Positions 51,733 to 60,238 of a DNA stretch of 64,000 nucleotides are shown in pieces (positions within the stretch are counted from its first letter, which is position 1; each line of letters begins with the position of its first letter). Source of the DNA: Lachnospiraceae bacterium (GTDB taxonomy: Bacteria > Bacillota > Clostridia > Lachnospirales > Lachnospiraceae). Both the position numbers and the translations under genes were made by a program. The notes below the pieces were generated by a model that saw only the letters and a list, made by a program, of their open reading frames with translations, did no database searches and was not told the origin of the DNA. Location of the stretch: NCBI GenBank assembly GCA_029225065.1, contig JAQXVT010000041.1, positions 21,682 through 85,681 on the forward strand, given 5' to 3'.

Positions 51733-52125
51733 ATGAATACCAAAACTTACACAACCGGTGTACAGCACGTGGGCGTACCGACAAACGACATTGAGGCAAC
51801 AATTGCATTTTATGAGAAGTTGGGATTTGAGAAGGCATTTGAGACGGTCAATGAGGCGGCGAATGAGAAGGTGGCATTTTTAAAGCATGGTACGCTTGTG
51901 ATAGAGGCGTATGAAAACAAATTTGCAGTGCTTAAGGCGGGAGCGATCGACCATGTGGCGCTTGACGTAAAAGATATCGAGGAAGTTTATCAGTATATCA
52001 ACGAGCAGGGTCTGAATACAACGAATGATACGATCCATTTCCTTCCGTTCTGGGAGAACGGCGTGCGCTTCTTCACGATTGAGGGACCGAACAAGGAGAA
52101 GATCGAGTTCAGCCAGTATCTGTAG
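51733..52125 (+). CDS. VOC family protein (glyoxalase/bleomycin-resistance fold)
   Basis: 130-residue vicinal-oxygen-chelate protein with two beta-alpha-beta-beta-beta modules. His in GVQHVGVPT and Glu in LVIEAYE lie in the first module; His in IDHVALDV and Glu in EKIEFSQYL in the second, the four metal-ligand positions of the fold. The reaction is unknown: lactoylglutathione-lyase-like, epimerase-like or binding only. An AGGCAGGAAAAAAC region precedes the ATG. Monocistronic. Confidence 0.85.
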   Translation: MNTKTYTTGVQHVGVPTNDIEATIAFYEKLGFEKAFETVNEAANEKVAFLKHGTLVIEAYENKFAVLKAGAIDHVALDVKDIEEVYQYINEQGLNTTNDTIHFLPFWENGVRFFTIEGPNKEKIEFSQYL

Positions 52126-52134
52126 GATTCTTCC

Positions 52135-52163
52135 TTGCTTTTTGCACGGCTACTTGTTATAAT
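52135..52163 (+). promoter_or_regulatory. Predicted promoter of the ecf operon
   Basis: -35 TTGCTT (52135-52140), 17-base spacer, perfect -10 TATAAT (52158-52163). The 100-base leader contains GCACGCATGCAGAAGCGTGC, a possible small hairpin. Confidence 0.65.
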
Positions 52164-52262
52164 CGGACAGGCAAATGAGTTACGTAGGAAATGCACGCAT
52201 GCAGAAGCGTGCAAGCAGGCAATCAATTTGCTGCACAAATTGGTTACAGAGGAAAGAATAAG

Positions 52263-53144
52263 ATGAGCATCATAAAAGGCAGAAAGCTGTCCTACGATTA
52301 TTTCAGGGTCGATGAGGACGGAAAAGAAGAGGAGAAGATTCGTGCGGTCGATCAGGTCGATCTCGACGTGAAGGAGGGCGATTTTGTCGCCATTCTCGGG
52401 CACAACGGCTCCGGAAAATCCACGCTTGCCAAGCATATCAATGCGATCCTTCTGCCGACGGAAGGGACGCTTTATGTAGACGGAAAGGATACGAAAGACG
52501 AGTCGAAGCTTTGGGAGATCCGCCAGAGCGCCGGCATGGTATTTCAGAATCCGGACAACCAGATTATCGGGACCATTGTGGATGAGGATGTCGGATTCGG
52601 GCCGGAAAATATGGGTGTGCCGAGCGAAGAGATCTGGGAGCGCGTGGAAAAGAGTCTGAAAGCAGTCGGCATGTGGGAATACCGTTCCCATTCTCCGAAC
52701 AAGCTCTCCGGCGGACAGAAGCAGCGTGTTGCGATCGCCGGAGTGGTAGCAATGCGCCCAAAATGCATCGTATTAGACGAGCCGACGGCGATGCTGGATC
52801 CGAACGGCCGGAAAGAAGTTATTCACACCGTGCAGGAGCTGAACCGGAAGGAGCACGTGACCGTGCTGCTGATTACCCATTATATGGAAGAAGTAATCGA
52901 AGCGGACAAGGTGATCGTGATGGATCAGGGAAATATAGTCATGCAGGGGACTCCGAAAGAGATATTTTCCCATGTGGAGGAGCTGAAGAAGTACCGGCTG
53001 GATGTTCCGCAGGCGACGCTGGTTGCGCATGAGCTGCAGAAAAAGGGTGTTCCGCTGCCAGACGGCATTCTCTCGATGAGGGAACTGGAGCAGGAATTGG
53101 AACGCGCGGCAGAAAGGAATCAGATCCATGGCGATCAAAATTGA
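52263..53144 (+). CDS. ecfA1: ECF transporter ATPase A1
   Basis: 293-residue ATP-binding subunit of the energy-coupling factor module for vitamin and metal uptake. Walker [13 protein letters not shown]-loop [12 protein letters not shown], signature [13 protein letters not shown] and Walker [13 protein letters not shown] are intact; the Q-loop sequence NPDNQ is typical of EcfA. It forms the heterodimer with EcfA2. The ATG at 52263 follows AGAGGAAAG; the longer frame lacks a site. It overlaps ecfA2 by 17 bases. Confidence 0.96.
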   Translation: MSIIKGRKLSYDYFRVDEDGKEEEKIRAVDQVDLDVKEGDFVAILGHNGSGKSTLAKHINAILLPTEGTLYVDGKDTKDESKLWEIRQSAGMVFQNPDNQIIGTIVDEDVGFGPENMGVPSEEIWERVEKSLKAVGMWEYRSHSPNKLSGGQKQRVAIAGVVAMRPKCIVLDEPTAMLDPNGRKEVIHTVQELNRKEHVTVLLITHYMEEVIEADKVIVMDQGNIVMQGTPKEIFSHVEELKKYRLDVPQATLVAHELQKKGVPLPDGILSMRELEQELERAAERNQIHGDQN

Positions 53145-54057
53145 GCATTTAAATTATGTATACAGCGAGGGCACCGCGTTTGAAAAGCATGCCTTGAAGG
53201 ACGTGAACCTGGAGCTGCCGGACGGCCAGTTTATTGGCGTGATCGGACATACCGGCTCCGGTAAATCGACGCTGATCCAGCATCTGAACGGACTTTTGAA
53301 GGGAACGAGCGGTGCAATCTATTATAATGGAAAGAACATTTACGAGGAAGGCTATGATCTGCGCAATCTGCGCAGCAAGGTAGGCCTTGTTTTTCAGTAT
53401 CCGGAGCATCAGCTGTTTGAGGTGGATGTCTTTTCGGATGTCTGCTTTGGCCCGAAGAACCTTGGCCTGCCGAAGGAAGAGGTGGAAAAGCGTGCGCAGG
53501 AAGCACTGCGTCTCGTCGGACTGAAGGAAAAGCATTACCGCAAATCGCCGTTTGAGCTTTCGGGCGGACAGAAGCGCCGCGTCGCCATTGCCGGAATTCT
53601 GGCGATGGAGCCGGATGTGCTGGTATTGGATGAACCGACAGCGGGTCTCGATCCGAAGGGCCGCGACGAGATTCTTGATCAGGTCGCGCTGCTTCATAAG
53701 GAGCGCCATATCACGGTTGTGCTCGTTTCGCACAGCATGGAGGATGTGGCAAGATACGTGGATCGCATCATCGTGATGAATAAGGGACAGGTACTGTTTG
53801 ACAATACGCCGCGCGAGGTATTTCAGCATTACCGCGAGCTGGAGTCGGTCGGACTTGCCGCGCCGCAGGTGACCTACCTGATGCATGACCTCAAAGAAAA
53901 AGGATGGAACGTCGATCCGCAGGCAACGACGGTGGAAGAGGCAGCTGAGAGCATTTATGCGGAGCTTCAGAGACGAAATGGCAGACAGCAGATGCCACAG
54001 TGCAATGATATGCAGGCAATGAGAACGGGCAGGCTGACAGGAAATACCTGCAGCTGA
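53128..54057 (+). CDS. ecfA2: ECF transporter ATPase A2
   Basis: 309-residue second ATPase of the ECF module. Walker [38 protein letters not shown] and [12 protein letters not shown] are present; YPEHQLF is the EcfA2-type Q-loop. The last about 20 residues (rich in Met, Gln and Arg) go beyond the usual end. Its start overlaps ecfA1 with an AAAGGA site inside that gene. EcfT follows after 22 bases. Confidence 0.96.
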   Translation: MAIKIEHLNYVYSEGTAFEKHALKDVNLELPDGQFIGVIGHTGSGKSTLIQHLNGLLKGTSGAIYYNGKNIYEEGYDLRNLRSKVGLVFQYPEHQLFEVDVFSDVCFGPKNLGLPKEEVEKRAQEALRLVGLKEKHYRKSPFELSGGQKRRVAIAGILAMEPDVLVLDEPTAGLDPKGRDEILDQVALLHKERHITVVLVSHSMEDVARYVDRIIVMNKGQVLFDNTPREVFQHYRELESVGLAAPQVTYLMHDLKEKGWNVDPQATTVEEAAESIYAELQRRNGRQQMPQCNDMQAMRTGRLTGNTCS

Positions 54058-54079
54058 CCACAGAGAAAGAGAGAAAGTA

Positions 54080-54892
54080 ATGATAAGAGATATCACATTA
54101 GGCCAGTATTATCTGGCGGATTCCGTCATTCATAAACTGGACCCGAGAGTAAAGCTGGCAGGCACGATGGTGTTCATCATTTCCCTGTTTGCGTTCCGGT
54201 CGGTGAGCGCATACGTAGTGGCGACGCTGGCGCTTGCGGCAGTGATTCATATTTCAAAGGTGCCGCTGAAATTTATGATGCGCGGTCTGAAATCGATCTT
54301 CATTTTGCTGATGATCACGGTCGTGTTCAATCTGTTTCTGATTCCGGGTACGCCGGTGCTGCATTTCTGGAAGCTGACGATCACAGAAGAGGGAATCGAG
54401 ACGGCGGCGTTTATGGCGATCCGTCTGGTCTACCTGATTCTTGGCTCCTCGGTCATGACTCTTACGACAACACCGAACAATCTGACGGACGGTCTGGAGA
54501 AAGCGCTTCGCCCGCTTGGAAAGATTCATGTGCCGGTGCATGAGATTTCGATGATCATGTCAATCGCGCTGCGGTTTATTCCGATCCTGCTCGACGAGAC
54601 AGATAAGATCATGAAAGCGCAGATGGCGCGCGGCGCGGATTTCGAATCCGGCAACCTGATTCAGAAGGCAAAAAATATGGTGCCGCTTTTAGTGCCGTTG
54701 TTTATTTCCGCGTTCCGCCGTGCAAATGATCTGGCGATGGCGATGGAGGCGCGCGGCTACCACGGCGGAGAGGGCAGAACGAAGATGAAACCGCTTGTAT
54801 ATGCATCAAGAGATAAAGCAGCGTATGGAATGATGCTTGCGTATCTTGTGGTGATGTTTGCGGCGAGCCGGATCAAAATTTTCGGATTTTAA
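54080..54892 (+). CDS. ecfT: ECF transporter transmembrane subunit T
   Basis: 270-residue membrane scaffold that links substrate-binding S components to the ATPases. It has the conserved N terminus GQYYLADSVIHKLDPRVKL, five to six helices and two Ala-Arg-Gly coupling motifs, AQMARGADFES and AMEARGYHGGEGRT. No S component is encoded nearby, so this is a group II module with dispersed S proteins. Its TAA stop lies inside a palindromic repeat copy. Confidence 0.96.
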   Translation: MIRDITLGQYYLADSVIHKLDPRVKLAGTMVFIISLFAFRSVSAYVVATLALAAVIHISKVPLKFMMRGLKSIFILLMITVVFNLFLIPGTPVLHFWKLTITEEGIETAAFMAIRLVYLILGSSVMTLTTTPNNLTDGLEKALRPLGKIHVPVHEISMIMSIALRFIPILLDETDKIMKAQMARGADFESGNLIQKAKNMVPLLVPLFISAFRRANDLAMAMEARGYHGGEGRTKMKPLVYASRDKAAYGMMLAYLVVMFAASRIKIFGF

Positions 54893-54936
54893 CCGAATTG
54901 AGCAAGTCACCTGCTATTGAGAATAGCGCTTTGACT
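54889..54936 (+). repeat. Palindromic intergenic repeat with ecfT stop codon
   Basis: TTAACCGAATTGAGCAAGTC is followed by a diverged core CTATTGAGAATAGCGCTTTG and ACT. The TAA at 54890-54892 is the ecfT stop codon. Confidence 0.65.
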
Positions 54937-55058
54937 GGTGAAGAATTGTGAAGACAGCAATGCCGCGGGTTATGGAGAAGTGGCTGCTGTATTTTGCAGG
55001 ACAGATTCAGAGGTAAGAATACAGACTGTCAGAAAAATCTGGAAAAGAAAATAATAAT

Positions 55059-55814
55059 ATGAAGAGAGTAAAACTGATTGTAGCATATGACGGAACAGAC
55101 TACTGTGGCTGGCAGGTGCAGCCAAACGGAATCACGATTGAGAGCGTCCTGAACCACCATCTTACGCAGCTGCTTGGCGAGGAGATCCACGTGATCGGCG
55201 CGAGCCGCACGGACTCCGGCGTGCATGCGGCCGGAAATGTGGCGGTATTTGATACAGCTGCGCGGATGCCGGCAGAGCGGATTTCGTATGCGTTAAATAC
55301 AAGGCTTCCGATGGATATCCGCATTCAGGATTCCTGCGAGGTTCCGGCAGATTTCCATCCGCGGTTTCAAAGCACGGTGAAGACATACGAGTACCGGATC
55401 TGCAACCGGCAGTTCCCGGATCCGTGCGAGCGACTGTATTCCCTGTTTTACTACTGGGATCTCGACGTGGAGCGCATGAAAAAGGCGGCGGCGTACCTGG
55501 TGGGGGAGCACGATTTTACAAGTTTCTGCACAAAAAAAGAAGAGGTTACGAACTGCGTGCGGACGATTTACAGCCTGGACGTTGAAAAAAATGGCGACAT
55601 GATTACTATCCGCATCCGCGGAAACGGATTTCTCTACAACATGGTCCGTATTATCACGGGCACGCTGCTGAGAGTGGGCGGCGGACTGATCGAGCCGGAG
55701 CGGATTCCGGAAATTCTTGCGGCGAAGGACCGCAGCGCGGCGGCTGAAACGGCACCGGCGCACGGGTTGAAGCTGGTGAAGATTGAATATCCGGACTTCG
55801 AATGTCTGCGTTGA
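55059..55814 (+). CDS. truA: tRNA pseudouridine(38-40) synthase
   Basis: 251-residue TruA, isomerising U38-U40 in the anticodon stem-loop. The catalytic Asp52 lies in GASRTDSGVHA. YDGTDYCGWQVQPNGITIE and the late RGNGFLYNMVRIITGTLLRV match the family. It follows ecfT, as in many Firmicutes, where rplM and rpsI come next; here they do not. An AAAAGAAAATAAT stretch precedes the ATG, without a strong site. Confidence 0.95.
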   Translation: MKRVKLIVAYDGTDYCGWQVQPNGITIESVLNHHLTQLLGEEIHVIGASRTDSGVHAAGNVAVFDTAARMPAERISYALNTRLPMDIRIQDSCEVPADFHPRFQSTVKTYEYRICNRQFPDPCERLYSLFYYWDLDVERMKKAAAYLVGEHDFTSFCTKKEEVTNCVRTIYSLDVEKNGDMITIRIRGNGFLYNMVRIITGTLLRVGGGLIEPERIPEILAAKDRSAAAETAPAHGLKLVKIEYPDFECLR

Positions 55815-55940
55815 CTGATGCAAAACCTCTGCTGGAAAAGAAAGTGTTCGAGCCATTGAAAATATAGATTTCTGCAGTAAGTGTCTGGATATCGCTCCTG
55901 ATATGTTGTATGGACTGAAAAATGTAAATGAAAAGATTGC

Positions 55941-55979
55941 ATAAAAAGTTGCCGCTACCAAATGGCGGCAACTTTTTAT
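55941..55979 (+). terminator. Terminator of the ecf-truA operon
   Basis: Perfect 15-bp stem ATAAAAAGTTGCCGC/GCGGCAACTTTTTAT with a nine-base loop and T-tracts on both sides. Between truA and this hairpin lies a 126-base open frame without a start codon (55819-55944). Confidence 0.85.
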
Positions 55980-56147
55980 GTTAGATAAATCGGAAGCAAA
56001 AAATAGTTCATTTATTTTACTACAAAACACCATACAAATTCACGAAAATCCCTGTACAAATCCGACAAAAATAGTTATTATGACTATAAGTGCGCAAAAA
56101 TGAAGCGGAAAGAAAAAGAGACGCAGCAAAACGAAAGGAGACAGGGG

Positions 56148-58172
56148 ATGGATTTTACAACGAAGAAGCTGCTTTACGGCGGCGATTACAACCCGGAGCA
56201 GTGGCTAGATCACCCGGAGATTTTGAAAAAGGATATTGAAATGCTGAAGGAGGCAGGCTGCAATGTCGTAAGTCTGGGAATTTTCTCCTGGTCGACACTG
56301 GAGCCGCGGGAGGGCGAGTTCCATTTTGAGTGGATGGAAAAGATCATAAATGATCTGTATGAGAATGGAATCTCTGTGATTCTTGCGACGCCGTCAGGGG
56401 CAAGACCGAAGTGGCTGGCAGACAAATATCCGGAGGTGCTGCGCGTTGATGCATCACGAAACCGCAATCTGTTCGGCGGCAGACATAATCACTGCTATAC
56501 GTCGCCGGTTTACCGGGAGAAGACGGCGATCATCAACCGGAAGCTGGCGGAGCATTTTGGAAAGCATTCGGGCGTGATTTTGTGGCATATCTCGAATGAG
56601 TACGGCGGGGACTGCCAATGTCCGCTGTGTCAGGAGGCATTCCGCGGCTGGCTGAAGGAGCGCTACGGTACAATTGAAAACCTGAATCAGAAGTGGGCGA
56701 CGACGTTCTGGAGCCATACGTACCAGAGCTTCGACCAGATCGAAAGCCCGTCGCCGCGCGGAGAGATGGCGCTTCATGCGCTGAATCTGGACTGGAAGCG
56801 ATTTGTGACGGCGCGGACCGCCGATTTTATCCATCATGAGGTGGAGGCGGTGCGAAGCGGCGGAAGCGATCTGCCGGTGACTGCCAATCTGATGTATTAC
56901 TTTGACGGACTGGATTATTTCAAGCTGGCGAAAGAGCTGGACGTGGTGTCGTGGGATACGTACCCGACCTGGCACAAAAAAGCCGATATCGAGATCGCGC
57001 GCGACAACGGAATGTGCCACGATCTGATGCGTTCCTTGAAGAAAAAACCGTTTTTCCAGATGGAATCGTGCCCGTCCTCGACGAACTGGCAGGGCGTGAG
57101 CAAGCTGAAAAAGCCGGGCATATGCTTTGCACAGTCGATGCAGGCAATCGCACACGGAGGCGATGGCGCGCTGTATTTCCAGATCCGGCAGAGCCGCGGT
57201 TCATCGGAAAAATTCCATGGCGCGGTGATCGACCATTACGGCGGAAATGACACGCGCGTATTCCAGGAAGTAAAAAAGACGGGAGAAGTATTAAAAACGA
57301 TCAGCGAGCTGGCCGGAACGGTCGTAAAGAGCAGGGCAGCGATCCTTTATGACTGGGACAGCAACTGGGCGATGGAGGACAGCCAGGGACCGCGCAACAG
57401 GGGGCTGCACTACCATGAAGCGGTGCTCAAGCTGTATCAGGGACTGCGCGATCAGGGACAGAACGTGGACCTGATTGACATGGAGCAGAGTCTGGAGAGA
57501 TATCAGCTTCTTGCGCTTCCGATGGTCTACATGTTCAAGGAAGGATTCGCGGAAAAAGTGAAGGCCTTTGTGGAAAACGGCGGCACACTGATTACAACCT
57601 ACTGGTCCGGTATCGCGGATGACACAGACCTTTGCTATCTCGGCGGCACGCCGCACGGACTGATGGAGGTGCTGGGACTTCGCAGTACCGAGATCGACGG
57701 ACTGTATGACTGGGAGGAAAATTCCTTTGTTCCGCAACCGGAAAATGCACTTGGACTGACCAGACAGTACACCTGCCGTTATCTCTGTGACCTGGTGAAA
57801 ACCGAGGGTGCGCAGACCGTGATGACGTACGGCAGTGATTTTTATGCGGGATATCCGGCGGTGACGGTAAATGGATTTGGAAAGGGAAGCGCGTGGTACG
57901 TGGCGGCGGATGCAGACGCGGAATTTTACCATGATTTTCTTGCGGCGGTGCTGAAAAAGGCCGGAATTACCGGGCCGGTAAAGAAAGAAATTCCGCAGGG
58001 ACTCGAGGTGACGACACGCGAGAGCGAGACGGAACTCTACTGTATTTATCAGAATTTCGGGACGGAGCCGGCAAAGCTTCCGCTGCCGGAGGGCGAATAT
58101 GAAACGGTATATGGCGAGCCGGAGCAGATGCTTGAGGTATATGGGCTGACTGTACTGAAGCAGAAGAAATGA
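56148..58172 (+). CDS. GH42 beta-galactosidase
   Basis: 674-residue cytoplasmic beta-galactosidase of family GH42. The acid/base is Glu151 in WHISNEYGG and the nucleophile Glu306 in FFQMESCPSSTNW. Cys116, Cys156, Cys158 and Cys161 match the zinc site of structurally studied GH42 enzymes. A trimerisation domain and a small beta domain follow the barrel. The ATG at 56148 has an AAAGGAGA site; an upstream ATG does not. It is followed by a two-component system and a CUT2 transporter, which suggests use of galactosides or galacto-oligosaccharides. Confidence 0.95.
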   Translation: MDFTTKKLLYGGDYNPEQWLDHPEILKKDIEMLKEAGCNVVSLGIFSWSTLEPREGEFHFEWMEKIINDLYENGISVILATPSGARPKWLADKYPEVLRVDASRNRNLFGGRHNHCYTSPVYREKTAIINRKLAEHFGKHSGVILWHISNEYGGDCQCPLCQEAFRGWLKERYGTIENLNQKWATTFWSHTYQSFDQIESPSPRGEMALHALNLDWKRFVTARTADFIHHEVEAVRSGGSDLPVTANLMYYFDGLDYFKLAKELDVVSWDTYPTWHKKADIEIARDNGMCHDLMRSLKKKPFFQMESCPSSTNWQGVSKLKKPGICFAQSMQAIAHGGDGALYFQIRQSRGSSEKFHGAVIDHYGGNDTRVFQEVKKTGEVLKTISELAGTVVKSRAAILYDWDSNWAMEDSQGPRNRGLHYHEAVLKLYQGLRDQGQNVDLIDMEQSLERYQLLALPMVYMFKEGFAEKVKAFVENGGTLITTYWSGIADDTDLCYLGGTPHGLMEVLGLRSTEIDGLYDWEENSFVPQPENALGLTRQYTCRYLCDLVKTEGAQTVMTYGSDFYAGYPAVTVNGFGKGSAWYVAADADAEFYHDFLAAVLKKAGITGPVKKEIPQGLEVTTRESETELYCIYQNFGTEPAKLPLPEGEYETVYGEPEQMLEVYGLTVLKQKK

Positions 58173-58435
58173 CTTAAGGGATAAGGACAATCGAAGCGAA
58201 AACATCGTAAGAGATATACGAAAAGATACTGCTGATAACATGAAAATGAAGGCGGAAGATATCGTGACGAAGCCGGAGTACCAAACAAAGTAATATATTT
58301 TTGACAGCACCGGAAAATACACTTCAATGAAAGCAGTAAAAATGAAACAACCGATGCACTGTCAAAAAGCACGATAAAATCTGCTTTTGCAGAAAGAATT
58401 ATAAGAAAAAAATATTGTAACAGGAGGAGCACATC

Positions 58436-60238
58436 ATGAAGAAAAAGGGCTGGACCATGAGAAAAGCAATCCTTGTATTCTGCATCGGCTGCGTGCTCAG
58501 CGCCCTTTTTCTGCAGACCTTTCTCTTTCAGGAATCCCTGCGGCGGCAGATCCGGTCGGAGAGTATCACGGACAGCGAAAACACTCTGACGAAGATGCAG
58601 TCAGAGCTTTCTACCTTTATCCACACGATCCGGTCGGAGATGCTGACGGTCTACAGCGAGCGCGATTTGATCGAGGCGCTGCGGGATGCGGCCGCCGGGG
58701 AGGGGCGTGATGCGCTGACCTCGTACTACTGGCGGAGCTGGTACCTTGGCCGAAAACGTTTTACGAAGGAGGACCGGCTGCTCGCGATGTACCTTTATGA
58801 CACGGAGGATGCGCTGGTGAGCGCGTACCGCTACAACTGCCAGACGTTTTCCCGCAACATTTACGAGGCGGAGTACGAGGCAAACGAGGAGCGTGTAAGG
58901 GAGTACGTGCACGGTTCGCGAAACGACCTGATGATCTCCGGCTACTACAATCCGCTGGAAAAAAAGAATATTATCCGATTTGTGTTAAAGCTGCACAATT
59001 ACGATGAGGAGCGGCAGCAGATCGGATACCTGGTGTGTGAGATCGACAGCGGAGCGCTCGTGGCAATCATGAATAAATACGTGGATCTCTCGCATGTCTA
59101 TCTCTGGCTGCAGCCAGTCGATGACCGCGCAGTCGCGATGACCGGGGAGGCCAACGAGGATCAGAAGCGCATTCAGAAGCAGCTGACGAAGGTGGTCGAA
59201 AATTATTATGAGACCAGCACGATGGAGGAGGAGTACGGGGATTGCTACCTGATCCGGGTTGGACAGGAGGACTGCAACCTGGAGGCGTTTGCGCTCGTAT
59301 CGCAGTCCCTGCTGACCGCGACGCAGAAATCCTTAAACCGCTCGCTGATCGTGATTCTGGTCATGATGATTGTGGCGGTGACGCTGCTTGTGCTGCTGCT
59401 CTCAAAGTGGCTGACGCGTCCGGTTGAGCAGATGCTGGAACGGATTGAACGGATCAAGAACGGAGAGACCGAGCTTCGGATGGAGCCGGTCGGCTGGTCG
59501 GAGGAGCTGAAGGTGCTTGGCACCGAATTCAATGAGATGCTGGATCGGGTGCAGGCAATGGCGCAGGAGGAATACAAATACCGGCTTTTAGTGGAGCGTA
59601 CCGAGTACAAGATGCTGCAGGCACAGATCAATCCGCATTTCCTTTACAATACGTTAAATACAATGAGCGGAATTGCCAACGCGCAGAACTGCCCGCTTGT
59701 GAGCAGTCTGTGCTATTCGCTCTCGGCGGTCTTCCGCTACAGCCTGAACATGACGGATGAGTTTTCGACGGTGCGCAAGGAGATGGAGCACGTCAAAAAT
59801 TACCTGTATGTGATGGATGTGCGCAGCGGCTCGGATGTGGCGTATGATTACCAGATCGCGGAGGAGACGCTGGAGGATCAGCTTCCTCGGATCTGCCTGC
59901 AGCCGATCGTCGAAAACGCGATCACGCATGGCCTGCGCAACGTGCGCAGAAGGGATAAAAAGCTGCTGATCCGCGCCTGCCATGAGGGAGAAAATCTCGT
60001 GATCCTTATACAGGACAACGGAACAGGAATGGATGCGGCGGAGATGAACGAGCTTCTGGAAAAAAATGATCCGAAGCGAGTGGAATCCGGCGTATCAATC
60101 GGAATATTAAATGTGAATGCGCGGCTGAAACGGCGGTTTGGCGCGCAGTACGGGATACGGATCGAGAGCAGTGAGGGAGAAGGCACTGCCGTGTGGGTGA
60201 CGGTTCCCGCAAAAGCCGCCGGGGAGGCTGAGCAATGA
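58436..60238 (+). CDS. Sensor histidine kinase, YesM-like
   Basis: 600-residue membrane kinase. Helix 1 lies at about 10-30, an extracytoplasmic sensing domain follows to about 300, then helix 2 (LIVILVMMIVAVTLLVLLLS), a HAMP domain, and the His_kinase (PF06580) motif QAQINPHFLYNTLNTMSGIA with phospho-His401. The ATPase domain has the N-box VENAITHGL and G-boxes DNGTGMD and GVSIGILNVNARL. An AGGAGGAG site precedes the ATG, and it overlaps the response-regulator gene by four bases. It probably senses an extracellular sugar. Confidence 0.94.
   Translation: MKKKGWTMRKAILVFCIGCVLSALFLQTFLFQESLRRQIRSESITDSENTLTKMQSELSTFIHTIRSEMLTVYSERDLIEALRDAAAGEGRDALTSYYWRSWYLGRKRFTKEDRLLAMYLYDTEDALVSAYRYNCQTFSRNIYEAEYEANEERVREYVHGSRNDLMISGYYNPLEKKNIIRFVLKLHNYDEERQQIGYLVCEIDSGALVAIMNKYVDLSHVYLWLQPVDDRAVAMTGEANEDQKRIQKQLTKVVENYYETSTMEEEYGDCYLIRVGQEDCNLEAFALVSQSLLTATQKSLNRSLIVILVMMIVAVTLLVLLLSKWLTRPVEQMLERIERIKNGETELRMEPVGWSEELKVLGTEFNEMLDRVQAMAQEEYKYRLLVERTEYKMLQAQINPHFLYNTLNTMSGIANAQNCPLVSSLCYSLSAVFRYSLNMTDEFSTVRKEMEHVKNYLYVMDVRSGSDVAYDYQIAEETLEDQLPRICLQPIVENAITHGLRNVRRRDKKLLIRACHEGENLVILIQDNGTGMDAAEMNELLEKNDPKRVESGVSIGILNVNARLKRRFGAQYGIRIESSEGEGTAVWVTVPAKAAGEAEQ

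Noticed and set aside
52126..52262. Riboswitch upstream of the ecf operon
   Set aside because: The leader is only about 100 bases and shows one small hairpin; none of the known vitamin or metal riboswitch cores could be recognised.
58239..58292. 17-codon ORF between GH42 and the sensor kinase gene
   Set aside because: No ribosome binding site and too short to support.
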